From contig NZ_FOKR01000011.1 of the NCBI RefSeq assembly GCF_900112195.1, positions 62,001 to 126,000 of the forward strand: DNA of 64,000 nucleotides. Reading direction: 5' to 3'. How positions within the stretch are numbered: position 1 is the first letter of the stretch; every line of letters begins with the position of its first letter. Under the pieces are notes generated by a model. It did not search any database. It worked only from the letters and a program-made list of their open reading frames with translations, and had not been told where the DNA came from. Source of the DNA: Butyrivibrio sp. YAB3001 (GTDB lineage Bacteria > Bacillota > Clostridia > Lachnospirales > Lachnospiraceae). The position numbers and the translations under genes are program-made. Of the stretch, positions 51,171 to 60,512 are shown piece after piece.

Positions 51171-53472
51171 GCGAATGTTTCCTGACGGTATCTGCAGAGT
51201 AGGGAAAGACTTTTACTCAAAGACGATACAGTTTCAGGATATTAACTATCAGCTGGCGCAGCAGGAAGACCAGACAGAGATTTTCGAAGAGTGGTGCAGC
51301 TTCCTGAATTTCTTTGACAGTTCTGTGCATTTTCAGTTGTCTTTTCTGAATATGTCCACAGATGCAGAGAAGTTTGAGAAAAAGATAGCTATAAGGCACA
51401 GAGATGATGGCTATGACAGAGTCCGAGATGAATACAGCCGAATGCTCTTTCGTCAGATGCAGGCAGGAAACAACGGACTTACAAAGACCAAGTATCTTAC
51501 CTTTGGTATTCACGCAGATTCAATGAAGAGTGCGAAGCCACGACTCATCCATATTGAGACAGATCTTCTCAATAATTTCAAACGTCTTGGAGTCCTGGCG
51601 CAGACCCTTAATGGAAAAGAGAGACTGGAGCTTATGCACGCTCAGTTCCATATGGGAGATGATGCCAAGTTCTTCTTTGACTGGAAAGATACAGTAAGAG
51701 CAGGCGCTTCCGTTAAGGATGCAATTGCTCCATCAAGCTTTGAATTTGTGAACGGAAGGCTGTTTAAGGTGGGTGAGACTTACGGAACAGTCAGCTTCCT
51801 TCAGATTACGGCATCAGATATAAGTGACAGAATGCTGGCAGATTTCCTCAGTATGGAATCCAGCCAGATTATCACAATGCATCTGCAGTCAGTAAATCAG
51901 AATGAGGCTATAAAGACAATCAAGCACACTATCACAGAGCTGGATCGTTCCAAGATTGAGGAGCAGAAAAAGGCTGTTCGTGCCGGTTACGACATGGACA
52001 TAATTCCTTCAGATCTTGCCACTTACGGCAAAGATGCCAAGGCACTTCTGAAGGAGCTGCAGTCTCAGAATGAGCGAATGTTCCTCATGACATTTATTAT
52101 TATGAATACCGGAAGCAGCAAACAGGACCTTGAGAACAATTTCTTCCAGGCAAACAGTATTGCCCAGAAGCATAACTGTAATTTGGTCCGCCTCGACTTC
52201 CAGCAGGAGCAGGGGCTTATGAGCATGCTCCCTCTTGCAAGTAATCTAATCGATATCAGAAGGGGAATGACAACCTCATCAACAGCGATCTTTGTGCCAT
52301 TCACCACACAGGAGTTGTTCCAGACGGGAAAAGAGTCTTTGTATTATGGACTTAATGCTCTTTCCAACAACCTTATCATGGTGGACAGAAAGATGCTTAA
52401 GAATCCTAATGGACTTATCCTTGGCACACCTGGTTCCGGTAAGTCTTTTTCTGCTAAAAGAGAAATCGCAAATGCCTTTCTTGTGACGGATGACGATATC
52501 ATTATCTCTGATCCTGAAGCAGAGTACAGGCCCCTGGTGGAACACTTTGGTGGACAGGTGATCAAGATCAGTCCTACCTCAGATCAGTATATCAACCCCA
52601 TGGACATCAACATGAACTACAGCGACGATGATAATCCTATCATGTTGAAAGCAGATTTCATTCTGTCACTCTGTGAGCTGATTGTTGGTGGAAAGGATGG
52701 ACTTCTTCCTGTGGAAAAGACCGTTATAGACAGATGCATTCATCAGATCTATCTGAGGTATTTTGAAGACCCAAGACCTGAGAATATGCCTCTTTTGGAA
52801 GATCTCTATAATGAGCTCTTAAAGCAGGATGAAGCTGAGGCCAAGCACGTGGCGACAGCTCTTGAAATTTATGTTTCAGGTTCCCTGAACGTGTTCAACC
52901 ACAGGACCAACGTAGATATCAAGAACAGGATTGTCTGCTATGACATAAAGGATCTTGGTAAGCAGCTTAAGAAGATTGGCATGTTGATTGTTCAGGATCA
53001 GGTCTGGGGAAGAGTCTCGTCCAACAGAGAATCCGGAAAGTCCACCAGGTACTACTTAGATGAGATGCACTTACTTTTGAAGGAAGATCAGACAGCAGCC
53101 TACACGGTTGAAATTTGGAAGAGATTTCGTAAGTGGGGCGGCATCCCGACTGGTCTGACACAGAACGTCAAGGATCTTCTTGCTTCCAAGGAAGTTGAGA
53201 ATATCTTTGAAAACTCTGATTTTGTTTACATGCTTAATCAGGCCGTTGGCGACAGACAGATTCTTGCAAAGCAGCTGAATATCAGCCCTCATCAGCTCTC
53301 GTATGTAACCCATTCGGGAGAAGGTGAAGGGCTTTTATTTTACGGAAATGTAATTCTGCCATTTGTAGACAGATTCCCTAAGGACCTTGAGCTATACAGT
53401 ATCATGACCACGAAACCACAGGAGGTTCAGGAGGCGAAAGTGGCAGAGGAAAAGCAAAAGGAGCTGGCATAA
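51097..53472 (+). CDS. VirB4/TraE-type conjugation ATPase
   Basis: This 791-residue secretion ATPase energises the type IV channel. The N-terminal CagE/TrbE region includes SIPFERMFPDGICRVGKDFYSKTIQF. The C-terminal ATPase has Walker A GTPGSGKS at ~443-450, SDPEAEYRPLVEHFGG and Walker B YYLDEMHLLL near residue 655. The ATG at 51097 lies within the PrgI gene; the first conserved block begins ~20 residues later, so a slightly later start is possible. It ends directly against the NlpC/P60 gene. Confidence 0.95.
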   Translation: MIRPFQRTDKKKNVPESAQASIPFERMFPDGICRVGKDFYSKTIQFQDINYQLAQQEDQTEIFEEWCSFLNFFDSSVHFQLSFLNMSTDAEKFEKKIAIRHRDDGYDRVRDEYSRMLFRQMQAGNNGLTKTKYLTFGIHADSMKSAKPRLIHIETDLLNNFKRLGVLAQTLNGKERLELMHAQFHMGDDAKFFFDWKDTVRAGASVKDAIAPSSFEFVNGRLFKVGETYGTVSFLQITASDISDRMLADFLSMESSQIITMHLQSVNQNEAIKTIKHTITELDRSKIEEQKKAVRAGYDMDIIPSDLATYGKDAKALLKELQSQNERMFLMTFIIMNTGSSKQDLENNFFQANSIAQKHNCNLVRLDFQQEQGLMSMLPLASNLIDIRRGMTTSSTAIFVPFTTQELFQTGKESLYYGLNALSNNLIMVDRKMLKNPNGLILGTPGSGKSFSAKREIANAFLVTDDDIIISDPEAEYRPLVEHFGGQVIKISPTSDQYINPMDINMNYSDDDNPIMLKADFILSLCELIVGGKDGLLPVEKTVIDRCIHQIYLRYFEDPRPENMPLLEDLYNELLKQDEAEAKHVATALEIYVSGSLNVFNHRTNVDIKNRIVCYDIKDLGKQLKKIGMLIVQDQVWGRVSSNRESGKSTRYYLDEMHLLLKEDQTAAYTVEIWKRFRKWGGIPTGLTQNVKDLLASKEVENIFENSDFVYMLNQAVGDRQILAKQLNISPHQLSYVTHSGEGEGLLFYGNVILPFVDRFPKDLELYSIMTTKPQEVQEAKVAEEKQKELA

Positions 53473-55125
53473 ATGGATGAGAATAGCGCAAAGAAGTCCA
53501 CCCCTAATGGGGATAAGTTAAAAAATGCAACTACTGCCATGAAGTATGTCAGGACGAAGTTTAGGACCGGCAAGAAGGATAATTCACTTACGCTTCAGGA
53601 GCGGAAGGCGCTGGCTAAACTGCAGCGTCAGGGCAGAGTAAAAATGTATAAGGATATCACTTCGCAGGAAATCCTTAGAAAGACAGCACATAAGGTAAGA
53701 GATACATCAAGTGGTGGTAATGATGATCAGAATACCGGGGCAGAGAGTCTTGAAGCAGGACTCTCTGTGGCCGGAGCTGCTGGTAGCAGGCTTCAGTCTG
53801 AGCTTTACAGTAAAAAGAGATATGAGAATAAACACAAACATGAGATTGCCAAAGAAGATTCTGTAAAGAAGTCCGGCTCCAATCCTCAGTCCAGAGCAAG
53901 ACAGAGAAGCCAGATGAAGAAAGAAATCAAGGAACAGGCCTTTAAGGATAGCGCAAAAGAGGCTGCAAATCAGATTGGTGATATTTCAAAAAGGTTTGTT
54001 GATAAGGCTGAGGATATCACTGGAAAATTTGCAGAATTCATTTCTGAGCATCCAAAAGAAGTGCTGGTTGTAGCTGTTGTGCTGATTCTTATTCTCGGTG
54101 TGTGCGGTGTGTTTTCATCCTGCGGGATCTGTCTTGATGGCGTGTCCCACGTAGGAATAACTACAAGCTATACTGCGGTGGATGAGGAGATACTGGCTGT
54201 GGAACAGAACTATCGGGATATGGAGGAAGAACTACAGGAGACCATCGATAATATCGAATCAGATCATCCCGGTTTTGATGAGTATCAGTACACTCTTGAT
54301 AACATCGGACATAATCCATATCAGCTTGCTGCTGTGTTAACTGTTCTCTATGAACAGTACACAGAAGAAATGGTGCAGGCAAAGATTGAGGAAATCTTCG
54401 AAGCTCAGTATGAGCTTACGTTGCGTTCCGTTACTGAGATAAGAGAAAGAGAAGTTACCGGTTATCGCTGGGTGGAGGACGAAACTCATGAAGATGGTGG
54501 TTACTATGAAGAGTACACCTACACTGAGCAGTATGAGTGGAAGATCCTGAAGGTAAAGCTTGTAAATAACACCCTTGATACTGTTATAAGGAACATGGGG
54601 CTTACCTCAGATCAGATGGCCAGATACGAAGTCCTTCTTGAGACTTATGGTAACAAGAAATATCTCTTTGATGACGATATTTATTCCATCGTTGATCCGG
54701 GCAGATACGGTGATTATGAGATTCCACCTGAGGCTCTGACCGACACAAGATTTGCCAACATGATCAGAGAAGCTGAAAGATATCTTGGGTACCCTTACGT
54801 GTGGGGAGGCAGCAATCCAAGTACTTCTTTTGACTGTTCAGGATTTGTCTGCTGGGTAATCAATCACTGTGGTAATGGATGGAATGTTGGAAGAACTACA
54901 GCCAATGGACTTCTTAATCGCTGTACAAGGATTCCTGCATCAGAGGCGCGCCCCGGAGATCTTATCTTTTTCAAAGGAACCTATGATGTGAAGGGCGCAA
55001 GTCACGTCGGAATCTACGTTGGCGATGGAATGATGCTCCACTGTGGTTCACCAATCCAGTACACATCCATAAACACCAATTACTGGAGAAAACATTTTTA
55101 CACTTACGGCAGAATTAACGGATAG
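53473..55125 (+). CDS. NlpC/P60 cell-wall hydrolase of the transfer system (CD1108 type)
   Basis: The 550-residue protein has a long basic cytoplasmic N-terminal region (1-190, many Lys/Arg), one membrane helix (~197-217, VLVVAVVLILILGVCGVF), an extracellular coiled region, and a C-terminal NlpC/P60 domain with AERYLGYPYVWGGSNPSTSFDCSGF (catalytic Cys455) and SHVGIYVGDG (His511). It should cut peptidoglycan peptide bonds to open the wall for the mating channel. It starts immediately after the VirB4 stop. Confidence 0.93.
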   Translation: MDENSAKKSTPNGDKLKNATTAMKYVRTKFRTGKKDNSLTLQERKALAKLQRQGRVKMYKDITSQEILRKTAHKVRDTSSGGNDDQNTGAESLEAGLSVAGAAGSRLQSELYSKKRYENKHKHEIAKEDSVKKSGSNPQSRARQRSQMKKEIKEQAFKDSAKEAANQIGDISKRFVDKAEDITGKFAEFISEHPKEVLVVAVVLILILGVCGVFSSCGICLDGVSHVGITTSYTAVDEEILAVEQNYRDMEEELQETIDNIESDHPGFDEYQYTLDNIGHNPYQLAAVLTVLYEQYTEEMVQAKIEEIFEAQYELTLRSVTEIREREVTGYRWVEDETHEDGGYYEEYTYTEQYEWKILKVKLVNNTLDTVIRNMGLTSDQMARYEVLLETYGNKKYLFDDDIYSIVDPGRYGDYEIPPEALTDTRFANMIREAERYLGYPYVWGGSNPSTSFDCSGFVCWVINHCGNGWNVGRTTANGLLNRCTRIPASEARPGDLIFFKGTYDVKGASHVGIYVGDGMMLHCGSPIQYTSINTNYWRKHFYTYGRING

Positions 55126-55134
55126 GAGGAAGGC

Positions 55135-55431
55135 ATGAACGAGAGAATTGAAAGACTCCGTGAAGAGCTGGAAAGGGCGAGGCAGAGAAAAGCCGAAGCT
55201 GATCAGAGAGTAAAGAACTGTGAGACAAGGCTTAAGGAAGCTGAGAACAACCAGTTCATCGCAGAAATGAGGAAGCTTGATCTCAGACCTGAAGAGGTTG
55301 CAAGGATTCTTCAGAAAGCTCTTGAGGAGAGACAGGCTGAAGCAGCTGCTGAGATATTTGCTATGAAAACTCCTGCAGCTGATAGTTACGAAGATGAAGA
55401 AAGTGAGGTTTTAGAGGATGAAGAAATTTAA
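55135..55431 (+). CDS. DUF4315 family protein
   Basis: The 98-residue, highly charged helical protein (MNERIERLREELERARQRKAEAD, then LDLRPEEVARIL) fits DUF4315, found next to NlpC/P60 and DUF4366 genes in Tn1549/CTn-type elements. The first ~45 residues form a coiled coil. The function is not established. A GGAGG site precedes it, and its 3' end overlaps the next gene by 14 bases. Confidence 0.88.
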   Translation: MNERIERLREELERARQRKAEADQRVKNCETRLKEAENNQFIAEMRKLDLRPEEVARILQKALEERQAEAAAEIFAMKTPAADSYEDEESEVLEDEEI

Positions 55432-56077
55432 TAGATACTGTGTAAGGGCTGTTGCGGTTGCATCAGCTTTTTTTATTGGAATGACACCGGTAACAGCTTT
55501 TGCTTATGTGGATCCTGCAGAGGAGACAGCAGAGGAGGAAATCATTCCTGAAGAGCCTGAGGAAGATCCTATAGAGGAATATGGCCCTCTTACTCCCGAT
55601 GGCAACATGGAGCTGGTTGATGATTACGGCACTTTGGAGTGTGGCGGGAAACAGTTTATTACTGTAGTCAGCAAGACAGGCCATTACTTCTATATCATCA
55701 TCGACAGAGATGATGATGGAAATGAAAACGTACATTTTCTGAATCTTGTGGATGAGGCAGATCTTCTTAAGCTGATGGATGAGGAAGAGGTGGAAGAGTA
55801 CATGGCATCCAAGACGGAAAAAGAGGAAGAGCCTGAACCTGTAGTTGCTCCGGAACCCGAGCCTGAGCCGGAGCCTACACCGGTGAAAAAGGATTACACA
55901 CCACTTTTGATAGTACTTCCGATAATGGGTATCGGTCTCATTGCAGGATACTTTGCTCTTAAGAAAAAGAAGAGTCAGCCAAAGGATGAACCTGATCCTG
56001 ATGCAGATTATGTGGATGAAGAGACAGATTATCTTGAGCAGATATCTGAAGATGAAGGTGATGAGAGCGATGAGTAA
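55418..56077 (+). CDS. DUF4366 (CD1107-type) membrane protein
   Basis: The 219-residue protein has a signal peptide (residues ~1-28, ending TAFA), an acidic extracellular stretch rich in Glu/Pro, a small beta domain (KQFITVVSKTGHYFYIIIDRDDDG, NVHFLNLVDEADL), a Pro-Glu spacer (EPEPEPEPTP), a membrane helix (~165-182) and an acidic cytoplasmic tail. This is the layout of CD1107/DUF4366 proteins of Clostridia conjugative elements, probably a surface part of the transfer machine. It overlaps both neighbours. Confidence 0.88.
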   Translation: MKKFNRYCVRAVAVASAFFIGMTPVTAFAYVDPAEETAEEEIIPEEPEEDPIEEYGPLTPDGNMELVDDYGTLECGGKQFITVVSKTGHYFYIIIDRDDDGNENVHFLNLVDEADLLKLMDEEEVEEYMASKTEKEEEPEPVVAPEPEPEPEPTPVKKDYTPLLIVLPIMGIGLIAGYFALKKKKSQPKDEPDPDADYVDEETDYLEQISEDEGDESDE

Positions 56078-56402
56078 TCGGGACAAGATAGTTCTTTTCA
56101 GGATGAAGCCTGAGGAGCTAAAGCTTGTTTATGACAAGATGGAGGCAGCTGGGGTTAAGAACCTCAGCGCTTTCATCAGAAAGCTTGTACTTACAGGATA
56201 TGTGATTGAGGTCGATATGTCAGACTTTCGTGAGATCAGAAGACTTGCCAGTATCAATAGCAACAATCTGAATCAGTACGCAAGAAGGGCCAATGAGACC
56301 GGAAGTATATATAAGGCTGATATAGAGAATCTGCAGAAATCACATCAGGAGATAATAAGGCTTTTGGGAGAGCTTCTTGATAAGTTCACTGCTATGTCAT
56401 AG
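56070..56402 (+). CDS. mobC: MobC-type relaxosome accessory protein
   Basis: The 110-residue protein starts MSNRDKIVLFRMKPEELKLVYDKM and continues with AGVKNLSAFIRKLVLTGY and NNLNQYARRANETGSIY, the ribbon-helix-helix pattern of plasmid mobilisation MobC proteins that help the relaxase nick the origin. The ATG at 56070 is favoured (AAGGTG nine bases upstream); an in-frame ATG at 56061 is the alternative. It overlaps the DUF4366 stop and precedes the relaxase gene. Confidence 0.88.
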   Translation: MSNRDKIVLFRMKPEELKLVYDKMEAAGVKNLSAFIRKLVLTGYVIEVDMSDFREIRRLASINSNNLNQYARRANETGSIYKADIENLQKSHQEIIRLLGELLDKFTAMS

Positions 56403-56420
56403 CAGTGAAGAGGTGAGGAA

Positions 56421-57785
56421 ATGGCGGCAACAAAGCTGATAGCGATGCATAAAAATGTTGGCATGACAGTGGGACAGTGTCTTGGAGCCAGACTTAAATA
56501 TGCTGAGGATGAGGAAAAAACAGATGATGAGAGATACATAACGTCTTATGCCTGCAACTGGAAAATTGCCAAGGAAGAATTCATGGACTTTCGGAATGAA
56601 TACTTCAAAACTCATGATGCAATTCAAGGAGATATCATTGCTTATCAGATCCGCCAATCCTTTAAGCCTGGTGAAGTTACCCCGGAAGAAGCAAATGCAA
56701 TTGGCTATGAAACTGCCATGAGGTTCACGAAGGGAGAGCACGCTTTTGTGTGCTGCACCCATGTGGACAAGGCTCATATTCATAACCATGTGATTTACAG
56801 CGCGGTCAATCTTCATTGTGATAAGAAATTCAGGGATTCCTGGTTTTGCGGAATTGGTTTAAGGCGCCTTAGTGACATAATCTGCCTTGAGCATGGATTG
56901 TCGGTTATTGAACCTTATAAGTTCAAGATACCGAGGCCAAAGTATGATAAGTCATATCGGCAGAATATCAGAGAATCCATCGATGTGGGACTTTTGCAGA
57001 ATCCCAAAACCTTCGAAGAGCTACTTCAATTTCTGGAGAAGGAAGGCTATGAGCTGAAGCGTGGAAAGCATCTTGCTATCAGAGAAAGCGGTAGAAAGAA
57101 TTTCATCCGTTTCAAATCTCTTGGAGATCAGTATTCTGTGGATTTTCTGAAAAAGCAGATTGAAGGCGAGGCGGATGTTTCTCGTAAAGAGCCCGAAAAG
57201 AAATTTGACCTTCTCATCGATATTCAGGAGAAGCTTCGTCAGGGAAAAGGCAAAGGCTATGAACGCTGGAGTCAGAGGTATAACAACAAAGCCATCATGA
57301 AGACTCTTCTTTATCTTGAGGAAAAGGGAATCCGAAGCTATGCGCAGCTTAAGGAATTAGCTGATTCCTCTGCTTCAGATTTCAGAGATCTGACGGAAAA
57401 GATAAAAAAGGTTGAGGCGAGGATTGAGAAACTTTCTGAAATCAGAAAACAGCTAAGGAACTATGCCAGAACAAAGGATGTTTTTACCGAATATGCCAAA
57501 GGCGGTTTCAAGGCTAAGTTCTATGAAGCTCATCGCGAGGAAATCACAATCTATAAAGCAGCTAAAAAAGCATTTGCTGAGTATGGTGGGAACATACCGA
57601 AATCAAAAGATCTAACAAAAGAGATTGAGGCACTTATGGACGAGAAGAAAAGTTATTACAGGGACTATAAGTTGGTCCGTGACGATAACAAAACTCTTCA
57701 GGAAGCTCGTCGTAATGTGGAGCTGTTTTTACAGATTCCGCAAGAAACAAGAGAACCAAAAAGACAGCATACAGCAGCTCGGTGA
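56421..57785 (+). CDS. MOBP-type relaxase (MobA/VirD2 family)
   Basis: The relaxase nicks the transfer origin and pilots the strand into the recipient. The 454-residue protein has the three-histidine metal motif in THVDKAHIHNHV (His114, His119, His121), preceded by HAFVCC. A tyrosine nucleophile should lie in the N-terminal part, with candidates at YAEDE and YITSYAC. The C-terminal half is coiled-coil and basic. It lies directly after mobC; its stop is followed by a 227-base non-coding stretch with hairpins. Confidence 0.94.
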   Translation: MAATKLIAMHKNVGMTVGQCLGARLKYAEDEEKTDDERYITSYACNWKIAKEEFMDFRNEYFKTHDAIQGDIIAYQIRQSFKPGEVTPEEANAIGYETAMRFTKGEHAFVCCTHVDKAHIHNHVIYSAVNLHCDKKFRDSWFCGIGLRRLSDIICLEHGLSVIEPYKFKIPRPKYDKSYRQNIRESIDVGLLQNPKTFEELLQFLEKEGYELKRGKHLAIRESGRKNFIRFKSLGDQYSVDFLKKQIEGEADVSRKEPEKKFDLLIDIQEKLRQGKGKGYERWSQRYNNKAIMKTLLYLEEKGIRSYAQLKELADSSASDFRDLTEKIKKVEARIEKLSEIRKQLRNYARTKDVFTEYAKGGFKAKFYEAHREEITIYKAAKKAFAEYGGNIPKSKDLTKEIEALMDEKKSYYRDYKLVRDDNKTLQEARRNVELFLQIPQETREPKRQHTAAR

Positions 57786-57847
57786 TGCTTTTATCACGAG
57801 AGAATCGAGTGATCAGGTCAGGCCGAATTTTGGCCGGGGTAAAGGGT

Positions 57848-57906
57848 TTGGGAGTAACCTCCCAACAAGCGGCAAGAGCATTTGTATTACGAATGCACTG
57901 CTTGCC
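57848..57906. other. Paired hairpins between relaxase and SSB genes, candidate oriT or regulatory site
   Basis: TTGGGAG-TAAC-CTCCCAA (57848-57865) is a perfect short hairpin, followed by an imperfect longer one: GGCAAG (57871-57876) and GCATT (57878-57882) pairing with AATGC (57892-57896) and CTTGCC (57901-57906). A frame reading through the whole interval is low in coding character, so the region is taken as non-coding. Transfer origins are often adjacent to relaxase genes; no nick-site sequence could be identified. Confidence 0.45.
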
Positions 57907-58012
57907 ACTTCTTTTTAGCCCTCGTAGGGATTCTTTGGGAAGCGGCGCGGCGACAAGCTTTTTGGGAGCAATGCCGCTCAAAACACACAAAATAACAGGA
58001 GGATAAAAAATC

Positions 58013-58411
58013 ATGAACAAAGTAATGTTATCAGGGAGATTAACAAGGGATGCAGAGATCAGAAATGCTGACTCTGACAAGAAGGTTGCGAGAGGAACTT
58101 TGGCTGTGGACAGAGACTTCAAAAAGGAAGGTGATGGTCCCAATGCTGACTTCATAGGAATCGTTGGCTTTAAGAATCAGGCTGACTTTCTTGAGAAGTT
58201 TGGCAAGAAGGGTGTGAAGTTCATTGTGATCGGTCGCATTCAGACTGGTAGCTATGATAAGGATGGAACCAGAGTTTACACAACTGATGTCATAGCGGAG
58301 AGAATTGAATTTGCCGAGAGCAAGAAAGCTTCAGAAGACGGATCCGGCGATTCTGGAGATGGGTTTTCGAATATTCCTGACGGATATGATGACAGCATGC
58401 CTTTTAATTGA
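58013..58411 (+). CDS. ssb: Single-stranded DNA-binding protein
   Basis: The 132-residue OB-fold protein starts MNKVMLSGRLTRDAEIR and carries VARGTLAVDRDF, FIVIGRIQTGSY and a C-terminal acidic tip DDSMPFN, the usual SSB interaction tail. It would protect transferred single strands and the replicating element. AGGAGG precedes the ATG. It is distinct from a chromosomal SSB by its location among transfer genes. Confidence 0.93.
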   Translation: MNKVMLSGRLTRDAEIRNADSDKKVARGTLAVDRDFKKEGDGPNADFIGIVGFKNQADFLEKFGKKGVKFIVIGRIQTGSYDKDGTRVYTTDVIAERIEFAESKKASEDGSGDSGDGFSNIPDGYDDSMPFN

Positions 58412-58424
58412 GGAGGATGAAGCA

Positions 58425-59558
58425 GTGGAAGAAGTAAAAACCAAGTTTAAGATTGACGAGATCACCGAAAAGCTAGAAAAAGGCATCGGTGATCTTTTTA
58501 ATTCAGACAAATACAAAGCGTACCTTAACACTATGTCCAAGTTCCATAGTTATAGCGTGAACAACACAATACTTATAGCAATGCAGAGACCGGATGCAAC
58601 ACTTGTTGCCGGTTACGATGCCTGGCAGGAGAAGTTTGACAGGCATGTGAAAAAGGGAGCAAAGGGCATAAAGATAATCGCTCCGGTCAAAGTGAAAAAG
58701 CAGATTGTCGTTCAGGGAGAACACTCATATTCTGATTCGGGCGACAAAATCCCAATCTATAAGCCAGGGGAAACCCAGGAAGAATATGATAAGCGTATGT
58801 CTCAGACTACCAAGGAAGTGGAGTATACAAACTTCAGGGTTACAACGGTTTTCGATGTAAGCGATACTGAGGGAAAAGAGCTTCCGACTCTCGGAGTGAA
58901 CGAGCTCATGGGCTCTGTTGATGGCTATGAGAAACTTAAGATGGCACTGGAAGAGACTTCCAAGGTTCCTGTCGATTATGGCCTTGTAACCAGCGGAGCA
59001 AAAGGCTTCTTTTCACCCGAGATGCACAAGATCTGTGTGCAGAGTGGCATGTCAGAGGTCCAGACTGTAAAGACAATTATTCATGAAATGGCACATGCGT
59101 TACTGCATGATAAGACAGATGATCCGGAACAGATGGTGAATCCAAAATCCAAGAATACCAAGGAAGTAGAAGCTGAGTCTATCGCCTATGTGGTCTGCCA
59201 GCACTTCGGTATTGATACTTCAGATTACTCCTTCGGTTATATTGCAGGATGGAGTTCTGATAAAGATACAAAAGAGCTGAAAGCTTCAATGGAGATTATC
59301 AGAAAGTCTGCGTCAAAGATGATCTGTGACTGTGAATGTGCTATGGCAAAACAGCAGGAAGCAGAGAAAAAGGATGTGGCTATGGTCATGGCTGAGGCCA
59401 ATATTCTGGTTGCCGGATCTGAGAAAATGAAGCTTGCTGATGATAAGAAATCTTCCATCATGGACAAGCTGAAGTCAAAACTGAATATCGTGGGATCGCA
59501 ACAAAAGGTAGAAAAGGCTTTAGAGAATAAAGTCAAAACACCTGAGCTTGTGAGATGA
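58425..59558 (+). CDS. ArdC-like ssDNA-binding/metallopeptidase anti-restriction protein
   Basis: The GTG at 58425 after GAGGAGG gives 377 residues. The N-terminal ArdC domain (~20-110) shows SYSVNNTILIAMQRPDATLVAGYDAW read in pieces, and KKGAKGIKIIAPV. A zinc metallopeptidase motif HEMAHALLHD is at residues 220-229, with a later Glu in EVEAESIAYVV. ArdC proteins bind single-stranded DNA and protect incoming plasmid DNA from restriction. It follows ssb by 13 bases and is closed by a strong terminator. Confidence 0.87.
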   Translation: MEEVKTKFKIDEITEKLEKGIGDLFNSDKYKAYLNTMSKFHSYSVNNTILIAMQRPDATLVAGYDAWQEKFDRHVKKGAKGIKIIAPVKVKKQIVVQGEHSYSDSGDKIPIYKPGETQEEYDKRMSQTTKEVEYTNFRVTTVFDVSDTEGKELPTLGVNELMGSVDGYEKLKMALEETSKVPVDYGLVTSGAKGFFSPEMHKICVQSGMSEVQTVKTIIHEMAHALLHDKTDDPEQMVNPKSKNTKEVEAESIAYVVCQHFGIDTSDYSFGYIAGWSSDKDTKELKASMEIIRKSASKMICDCECAMAKQQEAEKKDVAMVMAEANILVAGSEKMKLADDKKSSIMDKLKSKLNIVGSQQKVEKALENKVKTPELVR

Positions 59559-59562
59559 TGAA

Positions 59563-59610
59563 AAGGGCAGTTCTGTGGCTTATATGGTCATGGGGCTGCC
59601 CTTCTTTTTT
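59563..59610 (+). terminator. Intrinsic terminator after the ArdC-like gene
   Basis: AAGGGCAG (59563-59570) pairs with CTGCCCTT (59596-59603) and is followed by CTTTTTT. It marks the end of the transfer operon. Confidence 0.85.
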
Positions 59611-59774
59611 ATTGTCCAAACCACATCATATTGTGGCTTTTACTCGGTTCAAATCGCAACATGCAGTTGGTGTTTTTATGGGACTGTTGATTTTTTAAAA
59701 TTTGGGTACAAGGAGATGTGAAAAAGATTTTTTGGGGCAAACTGCAATTTTTAATGAGAAAGGCGGGATGCATT

Positions 59775-60197
59775 ATGAAGAGATTAGTATTAACAATTAC
59801 AGCAACTTTAATTTTTACTTTTGTTTTATCAGCAGCAAGCATCACAGCTCATGCTGAAGGTTTTGACTGGCAAGCATATTACGAAAATGCCAAGGCAAAA
59901 AGAGAGCAGCGAGAGAAAGAGCACATGGAAAAATGGCTCGATGAACTTGAGGCAGATGGCAATCTAACACAGGCTGCAATTGATGCAGCTGGTAAGTATG
60001 GAGAGGGTAGAGTGCCCAATAATAATTCTGGCAAGAGCTCAAAGAGCAGTGGTGGTAGCTCTGGAAGTTCATCAGGATCTTACTATTCGGGTTCAGGGAA
60101 AGGATGGGTATACTCCTGTGATGAGCTTCATGTAATTGGACTTCCTGAAGGAGAAAACGGATATACAAAACCTGGATGGTATGGAGATATCGACTGA
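59775..60197 (+). CDS. Small secreted protein with Ser/Gly linker
   Basis: The ATG at 59775 gives 140 residues: a clean signal peptide (1-28, ending ITAHA), a short charged helical part (GFDWQAYYENAKAKREQREKE in pieces, EKWLDELEADG), a Ser/Gly-rich linker (~85-105) and a small C-terminal module with CDELHVIGLPEG and KPGWYGDID. No family recognised. It is the first gene after the terminator and probably starts a new transcript; it may modify the surface of the host cell. Confidence 0.75.
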   Translation: MKRLVLTITATLIFTFVLSAASITAHAEGFDWQAYYENAKAKREQREKEHMEKWLDELEADGNLTQAAIDAAGKYGEGRVPNNNSGKSSKSSGGSSGSSSGSYYSGSGKGWVYSCDELHVIGLPEGENGYTKPGWYGDID

Positions 60198-60276
60198 GGA
60201 ATAAATAGTCTACATGGTGGGGCGCGATCATCTATCACGCCCTGCTACGACCTAAACAAGGAAGGTGGGTGATGCC

Positions 60277-60474
60277 ATGGAGATACTTATTCTAATAATC
60301 GCAATAATAGTTGTTTTCTACAGGAAACATAAAGGCACAATTCTTAAAAGTATGAAAAAGATAGCCTTGAAAGCTATGGCAATAGCACTATCACTGATAG
60401 TTGTGATTGCTGTTTTAGTAACGGAATTGGCTGAAAGGCTTCTGGATAGTATCAGCAAAGAAGAACAAAAATAA
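60277..60474 (+). CDS. Small two-helix membrane protein
   Basis: The 65-residue product has hydrophobic stretches at ~3-16 (ILILIIAIIVVFY) and ~33-50 (AMAIALSLIVVIAVLV) with a basic loop between them. The ATG at 60277 is used with AAGG upstream; GTG at 60265 is an alternative. No family recognised. Confidence 0.6.
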   Translation: MEILILIIAIIVVFYRKHKGTILKSMKKIALKAMAIALSLIVVIAVLVTELAERLLDSISKEEQK

Positions 60475-60512
60475 AATGGTTTAGATAAAGCCGGTAAGGT
60501 AGGAGGTAGCAT

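Noticed and set aside
55463-56086. Minus-strand frame of 207 codons antisense to the DUF4366 gene
   Set aside because: Its Leu/Ile/Phe/Arg/Cys-rich translation comes from the acidic repeat of the sense gene.
57782-58006. 74-codon frame between relaxase and ssb
   Set aside because: There is no ribosome site, it crosses two perfect inverted repeats, and the composition is not protein-like; the interval is better taken as non-coding.
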